From positions 62,001 through 126,000 of the forward strand of contig JAEPQB010000001.1 in the NCBI GenBank assembly GCA_017640725.1: DNA of 64,000 nt, in the 5' to 3' direction. Both the position numbers and the translations under genes were made by a program. This document shows positions 46,828 through 57,551 of this stretch, piece after piece (the stretch's first letter is position 1; each line of letters begins with the position of its first letter). Source of the stretch: Kordiimonadaceae bacterium (lineage in GTDB: Bacteria; Pseudomonadota; Alphaproteobacteria; Sphingomonadales; Kordiimonadaceae). Below the pieces are notes generated by a model that was not told where the DNA came from, searched no databases, and was given only the letters and a program-made list of their open reading frames with translations.

Positions 46828-47310
46828 CTAAAGTTGAGAGAGGATATGGCCTGCGCTGGAAACCTGAAATGCGCCAGGTTCTTCGATATTCAGTTCCGTC
46901 ACGGTGCCATCTTCCACAATCATGGCAAAGCGCTGGGAACGAAGGCCCATACCGAAACCACGACCATCCAGTTCCAGTCCCAGTTCTTTGGTGAAGTCGC
47001 CGTTTCCATCTGCAAGCATCGTCACCTTGTCTGCAACACCAGCGTCGGCGCCCCACGCATGCATTACAAAAACATCGTTTACGGACATGCAAGCGATGGC
47101 ATCAACGCCTTTTGCGAGAATTTCGTCGGCTTGATCAATGAAACCGGGCAAATGTTTTGCAGAACAAGTTGGCGTAAATGCACCAGGAACCGCAAACAGG
47201 ACCACTTTTTTACCTCCGAAAAACTCGTCGGTAGAGACCGGGCCCGGGCCATCTGCGGTCATCGTTGTAAGGGTGGATGAAGGGATTTTGTCACCAACTG
47301 CAATCGTCAT
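46828..47310 (-). CDS. Peroxiredoxin (Prx5 type)
   Basis: A 160-residue peroxiredoxin that reduces peroxides, often with glutaredoxin or glutathione. The peroxidatic Cys is in FAVPGAFTPTCSAKHLPGFI near residue 48, with the Pro-Thr-Cys motif. IACMSVNDVFVMHAWG and FGMGLRSQRFAMIVEDGTVT are family blocks. It starts MTIAVGDKIPSSTL at ATG 47310 (TGGAGC upstream), which is the normal N-terminus; another ATG lies four codons earlier. Confidence 0.94.
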   Translation of the reverse strand: MTIAVGDKIPSSTLTTMTADGPGPVSTDEFFGGKKVVLFAVPGAFTPTCSAKHLPGFIDQADEILAKGVDAIACMSVNDVFVMHAWGADAGVADKVTMLADGNGDFTKELGLELDGRGFGMGLRSQRFAMIVEDGTVTELNIEEPGAFQVSSAGHILSQL

Positions 47311-47426
47311 TGAAAGCTCCATTGAAAGTCATAACCGAACCGGGGTGCCATCAAATTTGGTTCTGCACCAGGTCGCGTTGATTAGGGGAAACCAGAGCTT
47401 ACACACGCCTGCAGTTCGTACAAGAT

Positions 47427-48293
47427 TTAACGTGAAGGCAAATCAAAAAAACGATCAATTGCGTTGCCTCGTCCGTCAGCAAGAGTGAGACGCACCCGCT
47501 TACCAGCCAAATCCAGATTTTTCTGGGTAGACATTACCGGAAGCACATATCGAACTGACCTGCCGTCAGGCAAGATACGCATCTTCGGCGAATGAAACTG
47601 AGTCGTTGTATCTAGTTCAGCCAACAAATCCGACTTGCTAAGCGGCATGTCAGCTGTAGCTTCCACAATCAGGTTTTGATGCCCGGGCTTGCCGGCAAAA
47701 GAGACCGAGGTAACGGTCAGGTCGACATTCCCAGCTTCAAATCGCTGCGGGACGGTATCAAGCGCATTTTTAATACGTGTGTCCGTGACAATAGTCCCAC
47801 TCAATTCCGGGTCGACCGATATATCGTAAGCAGCGTTAAAAGGTACACAAATGTCTTTGCACACCATGAAGTCTGCGTTGAATGTATACCTGCCCGCTTT
47901 GCTCGGCACTTCAAAAGGGATCGTCACCTGTTTGCTGTAGCCATAAGTTTCCAGGCCAAACAGCTCAAAGCGCTCTGGGAACGGATACAAAATATCTAAC
48001 TGTTCGCCATCGAGGAACACGCGCACCGGCAACCCCGCTTCGCCCGGCGATCGCCAGTAGGTTTTCCAACCATCTTTAAGAGTTGCTTCCCACGCCAAGA
48101 GCATTGCCCCTTGGTCTGCCTCGCCAAGTTGGCCTGGAAAACCCGCGGACACGTTACTGGACGCCGCAATGATACGGGTTTCCAGCATACCCTGGTGATC
48201 TTGCCAGGCCGTCTGACTTTCTTGTGCGCTGCTGCCTGCCGATGGCAAAAAGAGTGCCGCTGCCACGAAGATACTTTGAACAAAATGACGCAT
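47427..48293 (-). CDS. Exported DsbD N-terminal-like protein
   Basis: A 288-residue periplasmic protein with a signal peptide (FVQSIFVAAALFLPSAGSSA). It contains LAWEATLKDGWKTYWRSPGE, ILYPFPERFELFGLETYGYS and NADFMVCKDICVPFNAAYDI: the DsbD alpha-domain layout with the CxxxC pair (near 143-148). Unlike DsbD it has no membrane core or thioredoxin domain. In alphaproteobacteria such genes stand next to YqgE and peroxiredoxin genes, as here. A role in periplasmic thiol transfer is likely but inferred. ATG 48293 follows AGGAGC. Confidence 0.88.
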   Translation of the reverse strand: MRHFVQSIFVAAALFLPSAGSSAQESQTAWQDHQGMLETRIIAASSNVSAGFPGQLGEADQGAMLLAWEATLKDGWKTYWRSPGEAGLPVRVFLDGEQLDILYPFPERFELFGLETYGYSKQVTIPFEVPSKAGRYTFNADFMVCKDICVPFNAAYDISVDPELSGTIVTDTRIKNALDTVPQRFEAGNVDLTVTSVSFAGKPGHQNLIVEATADMPLSKSDLLAELDTTTQFHSPKMRILPDGRSVRYVLPVMSTQKNLDLAGKRVRLTLADGRGNAIDRFFDLPSR

Positions 48294-48468
48294 TGGGTGC
48301 TCCTAATTCACGGCCTATGTAGCAATCATCGCCCAGCATTTCCATTCCCGAAATGTCACATTCACGTCAGTGGTTGGTCAGCTTGAAGGAACAAAAAGGT
48401 GATATCTCCCGGAGGAGTGATTGCGCCTTGCAGTGGATGTGGATAAACTGAGGCGAAAGAGATTCTTG

Positions 48469-49032
48469 ATGACCACAGCTGGTTTTTTCGACAATAAGTT
48501 ACTGCTTGCCATGCCAATTATGGCTGATCCGCGCTTTGAACGAAGTGTGATTTACATGTGCTCCCATGACGAATCGGGCGCCATGGGACTGGTTGTAAAT
48601 AGCGCCATTGAACAACTGTCTTTTGAAGCTTTGCTGGAGCAACTTTCAATTGATACTGCTGGCCCGATACCTGATGTGGCAGTGCATGCCGGTGGGCCGG
48701 TGGAACCAGGCCGCGGGTTTGTTCTGCACTCTGCTGATTTTGTGCAGGAGAGCACGTTGATTGTCAGCCAGACTTTGGCCTTAACTGCGACGGTGGATAT
48801 TTTAAAAGCACTAGCAGAAGGCAAAGGCCCCATGCACCATTTGTTGGCTTTGGGCTATGCTGGGTGGGGCGCAGGCCAACTAGAACGTGAAATTCAGGAA
48901 AACGCCTGGATGATCGCAGAACCCGACGATGAAATCCTGTTCTATACCGAATTAGACCTCAAGTGGCCCCGTGCCATGGCGATGTTGGGGGTTGATGTTG
49001 CGATGCTGTCGAGCGACGCAGGACATAGCTGA
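48469..49032 (+). CDS. yqgE: YqgE/AlgH family protein
   Basis: A 187-residue protein of the UPF0301/AlgH family. FFDNKLLLAMPIMADPRFER, VIYMCSHDESGAMGLVVNSA and VHAGGPVEPGRGFVLHSADF are signatures, and ALGYAGWGAGQLEREIQENA closes the core. Function is not settled in the family. ATG 48469 gives the usual N-terminus; a TTG at 48421 is in frame and close behind a GGAGGAG, so the longer form is not excluded. It is divergent from the DsbD-like gene. Confidence 0.93.
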   Translation: MTTAGFFDNKLLLAMPIMADPRFERSVIYMCSHDESGAMGLVVNSAIEQLSFEALLEQLSIDTAGPIPDVAVHAGGPVEPGRGFVLHSADFVQESTLIVSQTLALTATVDILKALAEGKGPMHHLLALGYAGWGAGQLEREIQENAWMIAEPDDEILFYTELDLKWPRAMAMLGVDVAMLSSDAGHS

Positions 49033-49035
49033 CTT

Positions 49036-49764
49036 TTAGTTTGGCACGTCCAATTGCTGGGCGGCCGCCTGCTCCAATGAAACCGACGGAATTTCGCCAA
49101 GACGAGAGATCGTATTCGCCTGGGACAGTTCAGAGAGACCTTCACTGTCTATTGCCCGAATGTTGATGGTGCCAGCTGTCATTGCGCTACGAAGTCGATC
49201 AGGCAATTGTAAAGGTGTTACGACATGAGGAGACGGTATCAAATAGATGTCGTCCACCCCCATGCTGACCAAGTCACGGGTGTCTTGGTTGGCAATATTT
49301 TCGAACGCAAATGGCTGCACGACTGCAACCATGACAATGCCACCCATGACACGAGCATCAGCAAATGGCAAAGCCAGAACTTCCAAAGGTTGGTGCTGGT
49401 TCTCTTCGAAGCTCATGAACCCTAATCTGAGCAAACCACATCCGCGCACCACTGATACCGCGTACACTTCTTCGGCTAGGTCCTGATCTTCTCTGAAGCT
49501 GAAAATATCACTGTAAGGCCGGTCGGTCATCGCAACGCCAAAGGCCTCTTCAAGGGCCGAGCCTGCCAGCCTAAATTTCAAGGTGCCGTCGCTCGCCATC
49601 TCCAGAATGAACATCCATCTGAGCGTAGAAGCAAGCTGGCGCAGGTCCAGCCGGTTCCGCGCGGGAACTTGTGTACCACCACCTAAAGAACGCCAGTAAT
49701 TCAGGAATTTAACTAGTTCCGGACCCATGCCTAGCTCTCTGAGAAACCCGCGGTTTTCTAGCAT
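49036..49764 (-). CDS. PAS-domain protein (PAS_5 type)
   Basis: A 242-residue protein. Residues 15-150 match the PAS_5 group common in alphaproteobacteria: FLNYWRSLGGGTQVPARNRL, LRWMFILEMASDGTLKFRLA, GSALEEAFGVAMTDRPYSDI and VMGGIVMVAVVQPF. The C-terminal tail (about 160-242) has no recognised domain. No output domain is visible, so it may be a sensor or a small regulator. It ends three bases from the convergent yqgE stop. Confidence 0.82.
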   Translation of the reverse strand: MLENRGFLRELGMGPELVKFLNYWRSLGGGTQVPARNRLDLRQLASTLRWMFILEMASDGTLKFRLAGSALEEAFGVAMTDRPYSDIFSFREDQDLAEEVYAVSVVRGCGLLRLGFMSFEENQHQPLEVLALPFADARVMGGIVMVAVVQPFAFENIANQDTRDLVSMGVDDIYLIPSPHVVTPLQLPDRLRSAMTAGTINIRAIDSEGLSELSQANTISRLGEIPSVSLEQAAAQQLDVPN

Positions 49765-49812
49765 TTCAGGAGCTTTACATCAATAGATAGAATTTTTTTC
49801 CGAAATAGCCGG

Positions 49813-51054
49813 TTAAGCTAGAAAGGAGTTGACCGCTTTGGCGTCACCAACAACCGCAACAGAAGGGTTGGAGAAATCAACAAATTCAGAAGCAACATCG
49901 GCAATATCGTCAGCTAAAACACCTTCAACATTGCTGATCATTTCTTGCACCGGGACGATCCGGTCGAATACCAGTATCTGCCGCCCCAGTTGCTCCATCC
50001 GAGACGTCGTTGCTTCCAATGCCATCATCAGGCCCGCTTTAAGTTGCGCCCTGGCAATTTCAAACTCTTGCTTGTTGGGCCCCTGCTCCAGAGACTTCAT
50101 CTCTGAATTGATGACATCCACGAGTTCTTCAACCATGTCAGGGCTAGTCCCTGCGTAGATGCCAAACAGGCCAGTTTCGGCGTGACTACTGCTAAAGCTA
50201 TAGACTGAATACGCCAAGCCTCTGTGTTCACGAACTTCCTGAAACAGCCTCGATGACATGCCCCCACCCAATATGGTGGAGAATATCTGGTGACCATAGT
50301 AGCGCTCATCATGGTATGACACACCAGGCCAGCCCAGCGTCAAATGGAGCTGTTCCAACTCGCGGTCTTGAATGGCTGCGCCGCCCACAAAATGCGCTGG
50401 CTCTGGCTGCTTTCGCGTGCCAACTTTTACAGAGGCAAACTTCTCTTCCACCAAAGCAACCAATTTGCCGTGATCCAGGTTGCCAACGGCTGAAATCACA
50501 ATGTTGCTCGCCAGATAATGGTCAGCCAAAAACCCCATCAACCCGTCACGGGTGAAAGCTTTGACATTTTCAGCAGGCCCCAAAATAGTGCGCCCAATCG
50601 CTTGGTCTTTGAAGGCAACGCTTTGCAGGTTATCGAAAACCACATCGTCCGGAGTATCAAGCGTTTGCCCGATTTCCTGAAGAATAACATCCTTCTCGCG
50701 TTCCAGCTCTGCCGCGTCGCAGACGCTGTTGAGAACCAAGTCAGCGAGCAAATCAACCGCCAACTCCATGTCTTCCTTTAAAACCCTGGCGTAGTAAGTT
50801 GTATTATCCCGTGAAGTATAGGCGTTCATATGTCCGCCAACCGCCTCAATTTCAAACGCGATGTCCCGTGCACTGCGGGTTTCAGTGCCTTTGAACAACA
50901 TATGCTCGAGGCAATGCGTAAGACCGTTTTGTTCGGCAGATTCAAAGCGAGCGCCAACATCCACCCAGACACCAATGGCAACAGTTTCGACGGTGCGACG
51001 GCTTTCGCTGACTATCCGCAATCCATTTGATAGCCGGGTTACCTGCGCGCTCAC
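49813..51054 (-). CDS. M16-family zinc peptidase (processing-peptidase type)
   Basis: A 413-residue insulinase/mitochondrial processing peptidase-like protein. The zinc motif HxxEH is in NGLTHCLEHMLFKGTETRSA near residues 47-51, with the distal Glu in ELEREKDVILQEIGQTLD. GGHMNAYTSRDNTTYYARVL is also conserved. The start is GTG 51054, which overlaps the thrC stop (GTGA), so the two are translationally coupled, as in many alphaproteobacteria. No signal peptide, so it acts in the cytoplasm or at the membrane. Confidence 0.95.
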   Translation of the reverse strand: MSAQVTRLSNGLRIVSESRRTVETVAIGVWVDVGARFESAEQNGLTHCLEHMLFKGTETRSARDIAFEIEAVGGHMNAYTSRDNTTYYARVLKEDMELAVDLLADLVLNSVCDAAELEREKDVILQEIGQTLDTPDDVVFDNLQSVAFKDQAIGRTILGPAENVKAFTRDGLMGFLADHYLASNIVISAVGNLDHGKLVALVEEKFASVKVGTRKQPEPAHFVGGAAIQDRELEQLHLTLGWPGVSYHDERYYGHQIFSTILGGGMSSRLFQEVREHRGLAYSVYSFSSSHAETGLFGIYAGTSPDMVEELVDVINSEMKSLEQGPNKQEFEIARAQLKAGLMMALEATTSRMEQLGRQILVFDRIVPVQEMISNVEGVLADDIADVASEFVDFSNPSVAVVGDAKAVNSFLA

Positions 51055-52448
51055 TGACCGACACCTTTCAGAATAAGTGTTTGCAGTGCTGTAATATCGT
51101 TCGCAAGTTCAGCATAGCCTTCTTCCCGGTCATAGAGGTCAGCCATATGGCTTGGCAACTCAGGCGAGATACCAGTAGCGCTTTGCACTGCCTCCCCGAA
51201 CTTGACGGGGTGCGCTGTCGACAGAGTAACGCGCGGCGCAGCGTCAGCGTTCAAAAGCTTGGATGCTTCAATGCCCACGGCAGTATGTGGATCAGTCACA
51301 TATCCGGTGGCTTGCTGCAAATGGGCCATCACCTCTGAGGTAGTCTTGTCGTCCACCTGCTTAGCCTCAAAAACAGCGCGAGCCTTGGAAATTTCTGCGT
51401 CAGAGAGAGTTATCTTCCCGGTGTCCGCGAAGTCCGCCATGTAGGTTTTGATGGCGGAACCATTCCTGCCGCTCAGGTCAAACATCATTCGCTCGAAATT
51501 GCTCGACACCTGAATGTCCATGCTGGGCGACAGCGTCGCATGCACATCGCCTTTTGAATATGACCCGGTTTGCAGAGTACGCGCCAAAATATCGTTGCTG
51601 TTGGTCGCGATCACCAGCTTGTCAATCGGCATTCCCATTTCGCGGGCAATAAACCCGGCGTAAATGTCGCCGAAGTTACCAGTGGGCACGCTATAGGAAA
51701 CCGACCGATCCGGGGCGCCAAACGCCGAGGCTGAAGTGAAATAATAAACGATTTGGGCCATCACCCGGGCCCAGTTGATCGAATTGACGGCAGTAAGCCC
51801 AACCTCATCACGGAATTTCAAATCATTGAAACTTGCTTTAACCAGCGCTTGGCAATCGTCAAACGTGCCATCAACAGCGATGTTAACAACATTGGGTTCG
51901 AGCACGGTGGTCATTTGTCGGCGCTGCACCTCTGAAACCCGGCCTTTGGGATGCAGCATGTAAATGGTCACATTTTCGCGCCCCCGGCAGGCCTCAATTG
52001 CTGCGGATCCCGTGTCCCCAGATGTTGCGCCAAGGATGGTCAGTTTCTGACCGCGTTTGGCGGTGAAATAATCAAAAAATCTGCCAAGAAGCTGAAGCGC
52101 AAAATCCTTAAACGCGAGTGTTGGTCCATGGAAAAGTTCAAGCACCCACTCATTGGCACCCAGTTGCACGAGGGGAGCCACGGCATCGTGACGGAAAACG
52201 GCTCCGCCATACGTGTCTTTGAGCATGGCCCGCAAATCTGCGTCTGGAATGGTGTCGCCTACAAATGGCTTGATCACGGTGAACGCCACATCTGCATAAG
52301 GCTTACCCGCCATTGCACGAATAGTTTCGGCATCAAGGGAGGGGATGCTCTCGGGAACATACAGGCCGCCGTCACGGGCAAGACCCGCGAGCGTTACACC
52401 TTCAAAGTCGAGAATTTCGGCTTCGCCGCGCGTAGAAACATATTTCAC
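51051..52448 (-). CDS. thrC: Threonine synthase
   Basis: A 465-residue PLP enzyme that turns O-phosphohomoserine into threonine. The PLP Lys is in HGPTLAFKDFALQLLGRFFD near residue 112. ILGATSGDTGSAAIEACRGR binds the phosphate, and YVSTRGEAEILDFEGVTLAG opens the protein as in the family. The start is GTG 52448. It is placed between SURF1 and the M16 gene, the usual alphaproteobacterial order behind the oxidase genes. Confidence 0.97.
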   Translation of the reverse strand: MKYVSTRGEAEILDFEGVTLAGLARDGGLYVPESIPSLDAETIRAMAGKPYADVAFTVIKPFVGDTIPDADLRAMLKDTYGGAVFRHDAVAPLVQLGANEWVLELFHGPTLAFKDFALQLLGRFFDYFTAKRGQKLTILGATSGDTGSAAIEACRGRENVTIYMLHPKGRVSEVQRRQMTTVLEPNVVNIAVDGTFDDCQALVKASFNDLKFRDEVGLTAVNSINWARVMAQIVYYFTSASAFGAPDRSVSYSVPTGNFGDIYAGFIAREMGMPIDKLVIATNSNDILARTLQTGSYSKGDVHATLSPSMDIQVSSNFERMMFDLSGRNGSAIKTYMADFADTGKITLSDAEISKARAVFEAKQVDDKTTSEVMAHLQQATGYVTDPHTAVGIEASKLLNADAAPRVTLSTAHPVKFGEAVQSATGISPELPSHMADLYDREEGYAELANDITALQTLILKGVGQ

Positions 52449-52535
52449 AATGACACCACTATACTTACTGATTATTGCGCAGGATCAGACGCCTGTCTTA
52501 CGGCTGAAAGACACCAGATGCAAGCTTGGAAGGGC

Positions 52536-53249
52536 CTATTCATTCGCTTCCAACGCCTTTTTCCTTCCGTAAAAGAGGAACACTGCCAATAGGGCAGCCG
52601 CGATGCCATACCATGTGAACATATATTCCAGATGATCATTAGGGATAGACACCCTGACCTGCCCGCCGAGAGGGAAGGAGCCGTTCTCACCGATTTGGTC
52701 TGCGAATAGCCGGAAATGATAATGGTCCTTGGCCCCCAAACCGAAGTGAGCGGCCATGTCAAATACGTCTGCAGTATACCAGACATTGCCAGCCACATCG
52801 TTCGGGGGCGTGAAGGACCCCGGTTTGGCCGACAGAAGCAAAACGCCCGATAGTTCAATGTCGCCAACTGGCAATTCAGGTAGCATCTGCAATTCCATTG
52901 GCACCCAACCAAAATTGACAAGAACGGCTCGCCCAAATTCTCGCACCACTGGCTTATAAAGATAGTAGCCGGGCTTTCCGTTCAGATTGGTACCGAAGAG
53001 CCTAATGGGGTCCACGTCCAGTGCTTTTCCCTTGAAGAATAGGCGCCGGTAGGCAACCGGCTGTGGGTCATCCAAATGCACAGGTAGCTCTATTGGTTCA
53101 GCCGCAAGGCCTTGCTCGATGCTTTGAACGAGAGCGTTCTTTGGTCCAATCTTTTGCGCCTGCCAGGTACCAAGACCAATGAGCACGACAAGGGCGATGC
53201 AGACGGCCAGCGACAAAAACTTGTCCGGTGCAAAACGGATGTCACTCAT
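52536..53249 (-). CDS. surf1: SURF1-family cytochrome oxidase assembly protein
   Basis: A 237-residue inner-membrane protein with two end helices (LAVCIALVVLIGLGTWQAQK, and YMFTWYGIAAALLAVFLFYG). YLYKPVVREFGRAVLVNFGW then VPMEL is the central SURF1 block. In relatives it helps insert heme a into subunit I of cytochrome oxidase. Its ATG lies 85 bases after ctaE, but a strong terminator sits in that gap, so it may also have its own promoter or be made in lower amount. Confidence 0.95.
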   Translation of the reverse strand: MSDIRFAPDKFLSLAVCIALVVLIGLGTWQAQKIGPKNALVQSIEQGLAAEPIELPVHLDDPQPVAYRRLFFKGKALDVDPIRLFGTNLNGKPGYYLYKPVVREFGRAVLVNFGWVPMELQMLPELPVGDIELSGVLLLSAKPGSFTPPNDVAGNVWYTADVFDMAAHFGLGAKDHYHFRLFADQIGENGSFPLGGQVRVSIPNDHLEYMFTWYGIAAALLAVFLFYGRKKALEANE

Positions 53250-53262
53250 TGCTCAACCTTTT

Positions 53263-53302
53263 CAAAAAAAGCAGAAACCGACCGGCAGCACCGATCGGTT
53301 TC
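53263..53302 (-). terminator. Terminator between ctaE and the SURF1 gene
   Basis: On the minus strand GAAACCGA-t-CGG pairs with CCG-g-TCGGTTTC over a TGCTG loop, followed by TGC and seven T. It is a good intrinsic terminator, 33 bases past the ctaE stop, splitting the oxidase structural genes from SURF1-thrC-M16. Confidence 0.8.
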
Positions 53303-53334
53303 CAATGTCTTTAAATCGACTGGTACAGTCGGCT

Positions 53335-54186
53335 TTAGCCGCCCCAAATGTACACAGCGAAGAACAGGAACAGCCACACCACATCAACGAAGTGCCAGTA
53401 CCATGCCGCGGCCTCAAGGCCGAAGTGATGATCTGGTTTAAAGTGGCCTTTGTAAACGCGCCCCAAACATACCGCGAGGAAGATTGTTCCGATCAATACG
53501 TGGAAGCCGTGGAATCCAGTTGCCATAAAGAAGGTGGCACCGTAGATGCTGCCAGAGAACCCAAACGCTGCGTGGCTGTACTCGTAAGCCTGCACAAACG
53601 AGAAGGCAACGCCGAGCAATACCGTCAGCCACAAGCCGTTTCGCAGACCATCACGGTCGTCATGCAACACAGCATGATGCGCCCACGTCACAGTGGTACC
53701 AGACAGCAGCAGAATAAGCGTGTTGATGAAAGGCAGGTGCCATGGGTCAAACGTTTCGATGCCCACTGGCGGCCAAACAGCTTCATTGCCGATCACATCC
53801 CAGAATGTCGCCGCAGACGTCGGCACGATTGGGTAAAGTGAAGCATTGAAAAATGCCCAGAACCACGCCACGAAGAACATCACTTCTGACGCAATGAAAA
53901 GGATCATGCCATAGCGCAGGCCAATGCCAACAACAGGCGTATGGTCGCCTTGCTCAGCTTCTTTGACCACGTCTTTCCACCATGCAAACACGGTGTAGAT
54001 CAACAGCGCAAAGCCGGTGTAAAAACCCCAGTCAGCCCAGTTTTTGCCTTCAACGCCAAACAGCAATGCATCCGGCTTCATGAAGAACACCGCGCTGACC
54101 ATCATGATCAGCACAGCCAATGAGCCAACAGCTGGCCATGGGCTTGGGTCTACAAGATGGTAGTCGTGTTTTACTTCGCCTGCCAT
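53335..54186 (-). CDS. ctaE: Cytochrome c oxidase subunit III
   Basis: A 283-residue subunit with seven membrane helices, of the aa3-type oxidase. [40 protein letters not shown] (with the conserved Glu), [20 protein letters not shown] and [20 protein letters not shown] are typical, as is the end [20 protein letters not shown]. The ribosome site GAGGAGG precedes ATG 54186. A short hairpin lies between it and ctaG. Confidence 0.98.
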   Translation of the reverse strand: MAGEVKHDYHLVDPSPWPAVGSLAVLIMMVSAVFFMKPDALLFGVEGKNWADWGFYTGFALLIYTVFAWWKDVVKEAEQGDHTPVVGIGLRYGMILFIASEVMFFVAWFWAFFNASLYPIVPTSAATFWDVIGNEAVWPPVGIETFDPWHLPFINTLILLLSGTTVTWAHHAVLHDDRDGLRNGLWLTVLLGVAFSFVQAYEYSHAAFGFSGSIYGATFFMATGFHGFHVLIGTIFLAVCLGRVYKGHFKPDHHFGLEAAAWYWHFVDVVWLFLFFAVYIWGG

Positions 54187-54201
54187 GTATTCCTCCTCAT
54201 C

Positions 54202-54226
54202 AAAGTGCCGCCCCTGCGGGCACTTT
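54202..54226 (-). other. Hairpin between ctaG and ctaE
   Basis: AAAGTGCC pairs with GGCACTTT (eight pairs, minus strand) with a GC-rich inner part, and the ribosome site of ctaE follows at once. There is no T run, so this is likely an RNA processing or stability element, or a translational regulator, rather than a terminator. Confidence 0.55.
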
Positions 54227-54237
54227 TTCCAATTGGG

Positions 54238-54798
54238 TCAGCGACCCGTTACTGTTTCCACATCTGCGTCATCCATGACGAAGAATGTATATGAAAGCGT
54301 TACTTCTGTAACTTCATTCAAATTGCGATCTTCTTCAATAAGAGGATCGATAAAATAGACAACTGGCATCACAACCGTTTCGCCTGGCTTCAACACTTGC
54401 TCTGTAAAGCAAAAACAGTCGATTTTGGCAAAATAGGTGCCCGCTTTATGCGGCGCTACATTGTATGTGGCCGTGCCTACAATAGTTTGGTTAGTAGGGT
54501 TATGTGCCTCGAAGTATGCAAGCCCCTGCTCGCCCACTTTCAGCGTTTGCGCAACTTGCTGTGGCTTAAAGTCCCACGGCATATCGCGGTGCGTGTTGGC
54601 ACTGAACCGTACCCGCATGTCACGGTCGATCGCTTGCGTGTCCAGAAGTTCAGCGCGCTGTGTCGTGCCACCATACCCGGTTACACGGCAAAAGAGTTCG
54701 TATAGTGGCACCGACGCGTAAGCCAAGCCAACCATGCCGAGAACGACACCAACAACCATACCCGCCATGCGGTTATTTTTGGCTGCAACTGCCGTCAT
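54238..54798 (-). CDS. ctaG: Cytochrome c oxidase assembly protein CtaG (Cox11)
   Basis: A 186-residue copper chaperone for the CuB site of subunit I. One N-terminal membrane helix (AGMVVGVVLGMVGLAYASVP) is followed by LYELFCRVTGYGGTTQRAEL with a conserved Cys, and the copper motif CFCF occurs in FAKIDCFCFTEQVLKPGETV. The VVYFIDPLIEEDRNL block is also standard. Its ATG overlaps the stop of the small upstream gene. Confidence 0.97.
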   Translation of the reverse strand: MTAVAAKNNRMAGMVVGVVLGMVGLAYASVPLYELFCRVTGYGGTTQRAELLDTQAIDRDMRVRFSANTHRDMPWDFKPQQVAQTLKVGEQGLAYFEAHNPTNQTIVGTATYNVAPHKAGTYFAKIDCFCFTEQVLKPGETVVMPVVYFIDPLIEEDRNLNEVTEVTLSYTFFVMDDADVETVTGR

Positions 54799-54944
54799 GG
54801 CGTTAAACCCTTGATCCGAAAATAACTGATCACACCGAGTGCGATAACAAAAACAGCGAGTGAAAGCCCGACAAATCGATTGCGCTTCTTCACACGCTCC
54901 ATCGTTTCTTCATCAAACTGATGTTGTGGCTCAAACTCACTCAC
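54795..54944 (-). CDS. Small CoxF-like membrane protein of the oxidase cluster
   Basis: A 49-residue gene between ctaB and ctaG. It starts at GTG 54944, overlapping the ctaB stop, and ends in TGA overlapping the ctaG ATG, so it is coupled on both sides. The sequence has a charged start ([20 protein letters not shown]) and one membrane helix ([20 protein letters not shown]). A short ORF at this place is usual in alphaproteobacterial oxidase clusters and is often called CoxF; its role in assembly is not well defined. Confidence 0.85.
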   Translation of the reverse strand: MSEFEPQHQFDEETMERVKKRNRFVGLSLAVFVIALGVISYFRIKGLTP

Positions 54945-55861
54945 ACCAACCATCCTTTTGCAATTGTTTCACCCGCAAGCGCCGCAAACACGCCGAACAG
55001 ATAAAAAATCGAAAATAGAAACAGTTTTTTGTCCGCTTTCTCTTCGCCCCGCCAAACATAGAACGCCAGCACAAGGAAAATGGTTCCAAGAACTCCCGCA
55101 ACTGCACCATAGAATGGGCCAGCAAAACCCAGGAAGTACGGCGCAATCCCGCACGGCACCATCAAAAGTGTGTACAGCCAGATTTGCTTACGGGTTTCGC
55201 GTGCGCCAGCAACGACCGGCAGCATGGGAACCCCCACATTCTCATAGTCTTTTTTGATGAACAGTGACAAAGCCCAGAAATGAGGCGGTGTCCACAGGAA
55301 GATTATACCAAACAAGACAATGGACTCTATTGTGACGCTGTCTGTAACAGCGGCCCAGCCAATCATTGGTGGGAAAGCACCTGCCGCCCCGCCAATCACA
55401 ATGTTTTGCGGCGTACGGCGCTTGAGCCACATGGTGTAAACCACCACGTAGAAGAAAATTGTCAGGGCCAGCAACGCCGCAGCTGTCACATTGGCGACCA
55501 GACCCAGTAGCACAATGGAAGCAATCGAAAGCACGAGTCCAAACCCCAGTGCATCACCGGGTGCCACTTTACCAGCCGGGATGGGGCGGTTAGCAGTGCG
55601 GGCCATGTGGGCATCAATGTCAGCGTCATACCACATATTAAGGGCGCCAGAAGCACCCGCACCAATCGCAATCAGCGTGATGGCCGCAATCGCAAGCACA
55701 GGATGCAAGCCACCCGGGGCAGCAAGCATGCCAACAAACGCCGTAAAAATGACAAGAGACATCACCCGCGGCTTCAGAAGCGCGATAAAATCGCCAGCGT
55801 CCGCTGTTGGCCGGTACGCTGCTTCGTTCGCTGCATTTGTGGGTGTTACAGTGTCAGTCAT
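54941..55861 (-). CDS. ctaB: Protoheme IX farnesyltransferase
   Basis: A 306-residue heme O synthase with about eight to nine membrane helices. Prenyl-diphosphate binding Asp motifs are in [20 protein letters not shown] and in the later loop [40 protein letters not shown] opens the core and [20 protein letters not shown] follows. It makes heme O from heme B for the oxidase. ATG 55861 is preceded by AGAG; another ATG lies two codons upstream at 55867. Confidence 0.97.
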   Translation of the reverse strand: MTDTVTPTNAANEAAYRPTADAGDFIALLKPRVMSLVIFTAFVGMLAAPGGLHPVLAIAAITLIAIGAGASGALNMWYDADIDAHMARTANRPIPAGKVAPGDALGFGLVLSIASIVLLGLVANVTAAALLALTIFFYVVVYTMWLKRRTPQNIVIGGAAGAFPPMIGWAAVTDSVTIESIVLFGIIFLWTPPHFWALSLFIKKDYENVGVPMLPVVAGARETRKQIWLYTLLMVPCGIAPYFLGFAGPFYGAVAGVLGTIFLVLAFYVWRGEEKADKKLFLFSIFYLFGVFAALAGETIAKGWLV

Positions 55862-55879
55862 TTGCATCTCTACATAATA

Positions 55880-55903
55880 CTGTGGCCGGCAAACCGGCCA
55901 CAG
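55880..55903 (-). other. Perfect hairpin between ctaD and ctaB
   Basis: CTGTGGCCGG and CCGGCCACAG form ten perfect pairs around a four-base loop. It lies in the 63-base gap after ctaD and is not followed by T on the minus strand. It could protect the 3' end of a processed ctaC-ctaD message and so raise subunit I/II over the assembly proteins. Confidence 0.6.
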
Positions 55904-55924
55904 ACTGGTCTTTTTGAAGAACGC

Positions 55925-57544
<1,620 letters not shown>

Positions 57545-57551
57545 TTATTTC

